From Desulfotomaculum sp. (lineage in GTDB: Bacteria; Bacillota; Desulfotomaculia; Desulfotomaculales; Ammonificaceae): a stretch of DNA of 10,907 bases. Shown here in pieces: positions 7,243 to 10,907 of the stretch (within the stretch, counting starts at the first letter, position 1; every line of letters starts with the position of its first letter). Below the pieces are notes generated by a model. The model worked only from the letters and a program-made list of their open reading frames with translations. It made no database searches and had not been told where the DNA came from. The stretch is from assembly GCA_012961725.1 (NCBI GenBank), contig DTYU01000002.1:1-10907 (forward strand), written 5' to 3'. The translations under genes were made by a program, and so were the position numbers.

Positions 7243-8784
7243 TCATCCGCCGGCCACTGCCGTAAGTGCCTCTGCTTGGGCAGCCCGGGCCGGGGGAAAG
7301 TCCGCGGAGATCCTCCCGTCCTCTATTACGATGATCCTGCTCGCGTATGCAAGCGCTACCTCCAGGTCGTGGGTGATAAAGACCACCGCATGCCCTTGCC
7401 CTGCCAACTCCCGGCACACCTCCATCAGCCTTTTGATATGATAGATATCCTGGCCGCTGGTGGGCTCATCCAACAAGATAAGCTGCGGCGTCATAGACAG
7501 AATTGCTGCGACAGCACATCTGAGGCGCTGACCCCCGGACAGCGCTTGCGGGTGGCAGTCTTTCAGGGATTCGAGCTCCATGGCCGCCAAAGACTTATCC
7601 ACTCTTTGCTGCCGCTCTTCTCGGCGCAGCCTTAGGTTTTTCGGCCCGAAGGAGACCTCGTCATAGACGGTGTCAGAGGTCAGCATCAAGGAGGGGTTCT
7701 GAAAAACCATCCCTACCGTACCCGCCAATTTATAGGCACTATTCCTTTTGGTAAGTTTCCCGGAGATCTTTACGCTGCCCCTTTGGGGGCGGTATATCCC
7801 GGCCAAACGATACAGCAGGGTCGACTTGCCGCTGCCGTTATTACCCATTATCCCGACGATTTCGCCCGCAAAGATATCTAAGTTTATATCCTTCAAGATC
7901 CACCTTTTTTCACGCACAGAGCCTTTGCTTTCGTAGGAAAACCACAAATCACGTATCTCGACGGCTTTTCGGCCTTTTGACGGATTCCGGGAAGCAGACG
8001 CCCGGCTGGCATCTTCCGCTTGCCGGTTCAGACCGCCTGGATTCCAAACGGCCCGGGGGAGGCGCAGTCCGAGCCTCTTGAATAGCGCTGTCTCTTTAAA
8101 AGCCCTGCCCGCCGGCTGATTAAGCACAATTTCACCCAGGTCAAGGACCACTATTCTATCAGCCCAGCGGGCCACCTCGTGAATCCGGTGCTCCACTAGG
8201 ACTATGGTGATTCCTTCATCGCTCAGCTTCTTAACCACTGAGAGAACCTCTTTAGCTCCCCGAGGATCGAGCTGGCTGATCGGCTCGTCCAAAACCAAGA
8301 CCTTCGGCCCGAGCGCCAGGACTGAAGCCACAGCAACCCTTTGCTTCTGTCCCCCTGACAGCGAATTGGTGCTTGCGTAGAGGTAATCTGCCATGGCCAC
8401 TCTCTCCAGCGCCCACCGAACCCTGCCGGTTATCTCCGCTCTGCAAAGACAAAGATTCTCCGGACCGAAAGCGACTTCGTTTACAACCCTGGTAGAAAAG
8501 ATCTGCTCATCGGGGTTCTGAAAGACCATGCCGACCTGTTGGGCCAACATCCGGATCGGATATTCCCTTGTGTCCATCCCGTTAACAATCACCCGCCCGG
8601 AGAATTCCCCTGTTGATTCATGGGGAATTATCCCGTTGAGACACTTCAGCAGGGTGGATTTTCCACAACCGGTCGGGCCGGTCAGCAAAAGAAACTCTCC
8701 CTGCTTGATACTCAAGGTGATCCCTTTGAGCGCCCATTCATCCTTGCTGGGATAGCGGTACGAAAGGTTTCTAATCTCAATCAC
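7243..8784 (-). CDS. Fused double ATP-binding protein of an ECF/cobalt-type importer
   Basis: A 513-residue protein with two complete ABC ATPase domains in one chain, the arrangement of B. subtilis YkoD-like fused EcfA/EcfA' proteins. Domain 1 has Walker A GPTGCGKST (36-44), Q-loop FQNPDEQIF, signature LSGGQKQR (142-149), Walker B VLVLDEP (162-168) and switch His199. A charged linker (about 245-275) follows. Domain 2 has GNNGSGKST (314-322), FQNPSLM, LSGGQRLR (415-422), LILLDEP (435-441) and His472. All catalytic motifs look intact. The GTG at 8784 has AAGAGGTG 7 nt upstream. It is the first gene after a cobalamin riboswitch, so its expression should fall when adenosyl- or other cobalamin is abundant. 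Its membrane partners are most likely the EcfT and S-component genes 3-5 kb downstream, since none lies nearer. Confidence 0.93.
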   Translation of the reverse strand: MIEIRNLSYRYPSKDEWALKGITLSIKQGEFLLLTGPTGCGKSTLLKCLNGIIPHESTGEFSGRVIVNGMDTREYPIRMLAQQVGMVFQNPDEQIFSTRVVNEVAFGPENLCLCRAEITGRVRWALERVAMADYLYASTNSLSGGQKQRVAVASVLALGPKVLVLDEPISQLDPRGAKEVLSVVKKLSDEGITIVLVEHRIHEVARWADRIVVLDLGEIVLNQPAGRAFKETALFKRLGLRLPRAVWNPGGLNRQAEDASRASASRNPSKGRKAVEIRDLWFSYESKGSVREKRWILKDINLDIFAGEIVGIMGNNGSGKSTLLYRLAGIYRPQRGSVKISGKLTKRNSAYKLAGTVGMVFQNPSLMLTSDTVYDEVSFGPKNLRLRREERQQRVDKSLAAMELESLKDCHPQALSGGQRLRCAVAAILSMTPQLILLDEPTSGQDIYHIKRLMEVCRELAGQGHAVVFITHDLEVALAYASRIIVIEDGRISADFPPARAAQAEALTAVAGG

Positions 8785-8839
8785 CCAATAGCACCTCTTA
8801 TCTAAGACTTAAGTCCCAAGACCCGTCGCCCCGGCAGAC

Positions 8840-8869
8840 AAAAATCCCCGGCCTGTACGCAGACCGGGG
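8840..8869 (-). terminator. Intrinsic terminator in the riboswitch leader (distal)
   Basis: On the minus strand a 10-bp stem (CCCCGGTCTG / CAGGCCGGGG, one G-U pair) with a CGTA loop is followed by ATTTTTG. It lies between the B12 box and the ATPase start, which is where the expression platform of a termination-type cobalamin riboswitch is expected. Confidence 0.85.
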
Positions 8870-8889
8870 ACCTGTTTGGTTTCTGCAAC

Positions 8890-8929
8890 AAAAAAACACA
8901 AACCACTTCCCTATCCGCGTAGGCAGTGG
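8890..8929 (-). terminator. Terminator-like hairpin in the riboswitch leader (proximal)
   Basis: On the minus strand CCACT and CCTA pair with TAGG and AGTGG around a CGCGGA loop (8903-8929, with small internal mismatches). A T-rich run including seven consecutive T follows. It sits between the riboswitch core and the stronger distal terminator. It could be a second terminator or part of an antiterminator. Confidence 0.5.
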
Positions 8930-8940
8930 GTCCTTGAGCA

Positions 8941-9197
8941 GAACAGGCAGGTCTCCTGGCTCGGGCTCCTCGCCGCCCTGCGCCTTCCCACCCCGACACT
9001 CAGTGCTCCTACTTTCGCTTCAACGGATGATCTTCTTTTGCAGAAGAAAATGTAGCGATAGCCGTTAAGGAAGATCGTTGAGTGCCGGGGCAGTGGCCTC
9101 TTGCAAGGCCGCTCCCCCTCACAGTGGCGGGACCGCGCCGGATTTTCACCGGCTTCCCTTTTAAGCCGCGCCCTTCATGGCAACGGCACCTGTTCCG
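8941..9197 (-). ncRNA. Cobalamin (B12) riboswitch
   Basis: The minus strand carries the full set of conserved cobalamin riboswitch elements in order. They are the 5' CGGAACAGGTGCC segment (9185-9197), the core GGGAAGCCGGTGAAAATCC followed by GGTCCCGCCACTGTGA (9119-9158), and the B12 box AGCCAGGAGACCTGCCT (8945-8961). Between the last two is a large peripheral arm closed by a 12-bp stem (8991-9002 with 9079-9090). Inside it are two further pairings, AACGG/CCGTT and TCTTCT/AAGAAGA. In this class, binding of a cobalamin promotes formation of the downstream terminator and shuts off the following genes. The element stands about 157 nt before the fused ATPase gene. Confidence 0.96.
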
Positions 9198-9246
9198 AAA
9201 CTATGCTATTGTTTTACCAGGTGGCTTCCGCGCTCTGTTAGCTCTC

Positions 9247-9275
9247 AGCTTAACACAAAACAGATTTTACTGCAA
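9247..9275 (-). promoter_or_regulatory. Promoter of the B12-regulated cluster
   Basis: On the minus strand TTGCAG (9270-9275) and TAAGCT (9247-9252) are separated by 17 bp, about 50 bp upstream of the first conserved riboswitch bases. The -35 is good and the -10 only fair. The position is right for the leader transcript. Confidence 0.5.
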
Positions 9276-9398
9276 TAACCAATTAAGAGACGATTGCCTT
9301 TGCGACCTTAACAAAATTAATCAAATGAAGTATCAATTTCCACTAATTAAATTACCGATAGATGCTAACAATACAAAAAAACTTGGGAGGGAAGAAGG

Positions 9399-9941
9399 AT
9401 GCCTTATCAGCTTCAGGAGTTTCAAAACCGTTTGAACCGCGTGCGCCAGGATCTAAATAACATTACCCAGGCCGCGGCGCAACTGCAGCAGGCTGAGCAG
9501 CAGGCGCAGTCACAGCTTGCGCGCCTCAGCCAGCAGGAGAGCCTCAACACCCAGCAACTCCAGCGGATTTACCAGATATCCATTAACCTCCAGAACGAGG
9601 TAAACGCCATCTCCTCGGCGGCACAGCAGTTCAACGTTCAGGCCGCTGGGTACGGGCAATTTGGTACGGCCGGGTATAGAGCACCGTATCAGGCTCCGCA
9701 AACAGGTACCACCGGCTTCACTGCCGGCGTGCAAACTGCGCCTTACGCCGGGTACACCGGAGCCGCCGGCGTCTCTCCAGGCGCAGGCTACGCCGGGACA
9801 GCAGGGGTTTCTCCTGCTGCCGTCAACGTCGGCGAGCAGGCATTCGCCACACCGCAGTTCACTTCCCCCGCACCCGGCGCGGGCACAGGCGCGGTTCAGG
9901 GAGGGGCTCAGGCCTACCGGCCATGGCCTGACGATACATAA
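9399..9941 (+). CDS. Gln-rich coiled-coil protein with Gly/Ala/Pro repeat tail, unknown function
   Basis: A 180-residue protein with two distinct halves. Residues 1-78 are helical and rich in Gln, Ala and Leu with heptad spacing (FQNRLNRVRQDLNNIT through LQRIYQISINLQNEVNAI), so a coiled coil is expected. Residues 80-170 are low in charge and rich in Gly, Ala, Pro, Tyr and Thr, including a near-exact repeat GYTGAAGVSPG / GYAGTAGVSPA (118-128, 130-140), and are probably disordered. There is no signal peptide or membrane helix. The ATG at 9399 follows a strong GGGAGGGAAGAAGG site. It is transcribed away from the riboswitch promoter and ends before a clear terminator, so it is a single-gene unit. 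I do not recognise a family. The layout resembles small coat-, envelope- or spore-associated structural proteins, which is only a guess. Confidence 0.85.
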   Translation: MPYQLQEFQNRLNRVRQDLNNITQAAAQLQQAEQQAQSQLARLSQQESLNTQQLQRIYQISINLQNEVNAISSAAQQFNVQAAGYGQFGTAGYRAPYQAPQTGTTGFTAGVQTAPYAGYTGAAGVSPGAGYAGTAGVSPAAVNVGEQAFATPQFTSPAPGAGTGAVQGGAQAYRPWPDDT

Positions 9942-9973
9942 CGATTCTGAAAAAGCCGTCACGCCTGTATCCT

Positions 9974-9998
9974 AAAAGGCCCGTTCGACGGGCCTTTT
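9974..9998 (+). terminator. Intrinsic terminator
   Basis: An 11-bp perfect stem (AAAAGGCCCGT / ACGGGCCTTTT) with a TCG loop, 32 nt after the coiled-coil gene. The A and T tails are symmetrical, so it could work in both directions. Confidence 0.85.
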
Positions 9999-10019
9999 AC
10001 TTTCGACAAAATCAAGGGC

Positions 10020-10046
10020 TTGCCATCTCCTTTCATTTATGATAAT
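10020..10046 (+). promoter_or_regulatory. Possible promoter for the 80-residue gene
   Basis: TTGCCA (10020-10025) and GATAAT (10041-10046) are 15 bp apart, shorter than ideal, with TAT just before the -10. The ribosome site follows about 11 nt later. It is placed right after the upstream terminator, which supports a new transcript starting here. Confidence 0.4.
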
Positions 10047-10070
10047 CTCTGGTAAAGGGAGGTGGCGGCT

Positions 10071-10313
10071 ATGAGCAAGGTTCTCCGGGAGGGAGCAACG
10101 TACAGCCAGCGGGATGTCATTGAGGTGCTTATCGAGTTCTCTTGCTTCAAAGACCGCGTAGCAAAAAAGTTCCGCGACCTGGCGAAAGAGTTCGAAGGGA
10201 AGGCAAACGAACACGAGCTATGGGTAAACCTTTACCTTGTCGCCAGCGATTATGCCGAAGAGGCCTGGAGCAGGCGCCAGCGCCAGGACCTTGCTATCCA
10301 GAAGATATCCTGA
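10071..10313 (+). CDS. Small helical protein of unknown function
   Basis: An 80-residue, highly charged and apparently all-helical protein without signal peptide, membrane helix or Cys cluster (one Cys only). GGGAGGT 7 nt upstream fixes the start at the ATG 10071. A GTG at 10062 overlaps the ribosome site. Central segment: VIEVLIEFSCFKDRVAKKFRDLAKEFEGKANEHELW. It has its own likely promoter and terminator. I recognise no family. It could be a small cytosolic adaptor or a lineage-specific protein, but no function can be read from it. Confidence 0.85.
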   Translation: MSKVLREGATYSQRDVIEVLIEFSCFKDRVAKKFRDLAKEFEGKANEHELWVNLYLVASDYAEEAWSRRQRQDLAIQKIS

Positions 10314-10346
10314 GAAAGATTACCCCACTCCCTCCCTTAAGGAACG

Positions 10347-10375
10347 ACCCGCAGCTTGCGGCTGCGGGTATTTTT
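10347..10375 (+). terminator. Intrinsic terminator
   Basis: A 9-bp perfect stem (ACCCGCAGC / GCTGCGGGT) with a TTGCG loop followed by ATTTTT, 33 nt after the 80-residue gene. Confidence 0.88.
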
Positions 10376-10430
10376 CCTCTGCGGCTGGTAATGCATACGA
10401 ACCGGGCTGGGGGGTGACAGTAAGTTATAG

Positions 10431-10518
10431 GCCCAGCACTCAACTCAGCGTAAAGGGATACAACCGACCGGCAACTGTTTGCTTGAGCGCAGGTTTGTCA
10501 TAGAGTTGAGCGCTGGGC
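10431..10518. repeat. 16-bp inverted repeat enclosing 56 bp
   Basis: GCCCAGCACTCAACTC (10431-10446) and GAGTTGAGCGCTGGGC (10503-10518) are inverted copies with one mismatch. The enclosed sequence has no reading frame. It could be a small non-autonomous mobile element or the stem of an untranslated RNA. No flanking target duplication is visible. It lies in the gene-free stretch 10376-10800, which otherwise holds the two repeat tracts listed below and the tRNA promoter. Confidence 0.5.
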
Positions 10519-10525
10519 TCAGGCT

Positions 10526-10565
10526 CAATGCAAAATGCAAAGTGCAAAATGAAAAATGCAAAAAC
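10526..10565. repeat. AATGCAAA short tandem tract
   Basis: Four to five degenerate copies of AATGCAAA/AGTGCAAA in direct order. It is similar in composition to the tract at 231-268 and non-coding. Confidence 0.55.
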
Positions 10566-10601
10566 AAGGCGAGCTATTCTTGGATACCGGGCCGACCTAA
10601 C

Positions 10602-10630
10602 AATTACGGGGACACGCAATTATGGGGACA
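10602..10630. repeat. GGGGACA tandem, possible IS-end remnant
   Basis: AATTACGGGGACA (10602-10614) and AATTATGGGGACA (10618-10630) are 13-bp copies with one mismatch and a 16-bp period. The same GGGGACA word is in the element at the cobN breakpoint. From here to the tRNA promoter I see no gene I can support. Confidence 0.4.
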
Positions 10631-10767
10631 TCATGTTAGACCTTAAGCCGTTCCTCGGCCAGTCAGGCAACCAAAGCGCCCCTCTTTCACGCCGCCGGCC
10701 GAGGCCTTCGCCATCGCTGAGGCCACGGGTAGTTCATAGCTCATCGCGATCGGGCTGGCTTTTCTCC

Positions 10768-10796
10768 TTGCTTTTCTGCGTCTGCCGTGCTACAAT
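10768..10796 (+). promoter_or_regulatory. Promoter of tRNA-Ile
   Basis: TTGCTT (10768-10773), 17-bp spacer, TACAAT (10791-10796). The start would fall near 10803, a few bases before the tRNA at 10810. Confidence 0.75.
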
Positions 10797-10809
10797 AACA
10801 TTCGTCAGT

Positions 10810-10907
10810 GGGCCTGTAGCTTAGCCAGGTCGGATCTCCAATATAGTGGAGCGATATGCGCACGGCTGATAACCGTGAGGTCCCCGGTTCAAATCCGGGC
10901 AGGCCCA
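10810..10907 (+). tRNA. tRNA-Ile (GAU) with an enlarged D arm
   Basis: A 98-nt tRNA gene ending at the window edge (the CCA, if encoded, is outside). The acceptor stem GGGCCTG/CAGGCCC is perfect, with discriminator A. The anticodon arm is CACGG-CTGATAA-CCGTG with anticodon GAT at 10868-10870, the variable loop is AGGTC, and the T arm is CCCGG-TTCAAAT-CCGGG. All of these fit a standard tRNA-Ile. The D arm does not: after GCTTAGCCAGGTCGGA there are about 23 extra bases (10835-10857) before GCGCACGG. The extra part can fold as CTCCA/TGGAG with an ATATAG loop. Removing it restores a normal 75-nt tRNA. A GAGC inside the extra segment (10849-10852) could also pair with the D-stem GCTT. Confidence 0.85.

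Noticed and set aside
7121..7417. 98-codon minus-strand frame at the end of the ATPase gene
   Set aside because: It overlaps the true ATPase frame, lacks a ribosome site and runs on into the repeat region; it shows no protein-like pattern.
10431..10565. CRISPR array
   Set aside because: Repeats are too short, degenerate and not separated by uniform spacers; no cas genes nearby.
10528..10824. 98-codon plus-strand frame before the tRNA
   Set aside because: It starts in the AATGCAAA repeat, runs through the GGGGACA tandem and tRNA promoter into the tRNA, and has an Arg/Ser/Pro-rich random composition.
10835..10857. Archaeal-type tRNA intron
   Set aside because: The window is clearly bacterial (B12 riboswitch, sigma-A promoters), the site is in the D arm and no bulge-helix-bulge is evident, so I report only an insertion of unknown nature.

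Overview
The window looks like a chromosomal segment from an anaerobic, moderately GC-rich Gram-positive bacterium of the Clostridia (Peptococcaceae / Desulfotomaculum-Pelotomaculum type). The signs are TTG/GTG starts, strong GGAGG-type ribosome sites, a YkoD-like fused ECF ATPase, a class II cobalamin riboswitch and short AAATGCAAA-type intergenic repeats. This placement is an inference from style and gene content, not a database match.

Left end (1-831, minus strand): a MarR-family repressor gene has a near-consensus sigma-A promoter. A 29-bp imperfect palindrome lies just downstream of that promoter, in the position of an autoregulatory operator. The gene is followed by the start of a lipoprotein resembling the periplasmic adaptor of an RND-type efflux pump, so this is probably a MarR-controlled efflux operon.

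Centre (916-9275, minus strand): one long co-directional cluster begins at a promoter and a cobalamin riboswitch, followed by two terminator-like hairpins. In order of transcription it contains a fused double ATPase of ECF/cobalt type, a wrecked cobN (cobaltochelatase large subunit), a PQQ-type beta-propeller lipoprotein, a 701-residue protein joining a secreted beta-rich domain to an ECF S-component-like membrane domain, an EcfT-type transmembrane coupling protein, and a SPASM domain that has lost its radical-SAM core. The ATPase, EcfT and S-component would make a complete ECF importer. The riboswitch suggests the substrate is cobalt, a corrinoid or a precursor. The lipoprotein and the extracellular domain could be an outer-face capture module, which would be unusual for an ECF system. 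The damaged cobN and the SPASM remnant show rearrangement within the cluster. An inverted element with a GGGGACA core sits at the cobN breakpoint.

Right end (9399-10907, plus strand): two small proteins of unknown function follow, each with a good ribosome site and an intrinsic terminator. One is a Gln-rich coiled coil with a Gly/Ala/Pro repeat tail, the other a small helical protein. A gene-free stretch (10376-10800) then holds a 16-bp inverted repeat, an AATGCAAA repeat tract and a GGGGACA tandem. The window ends with a tRNA-Ile(GAU) gene behind a good promoter. This tRNA is well formed except for about 23 extra nucleotides in the D arm.
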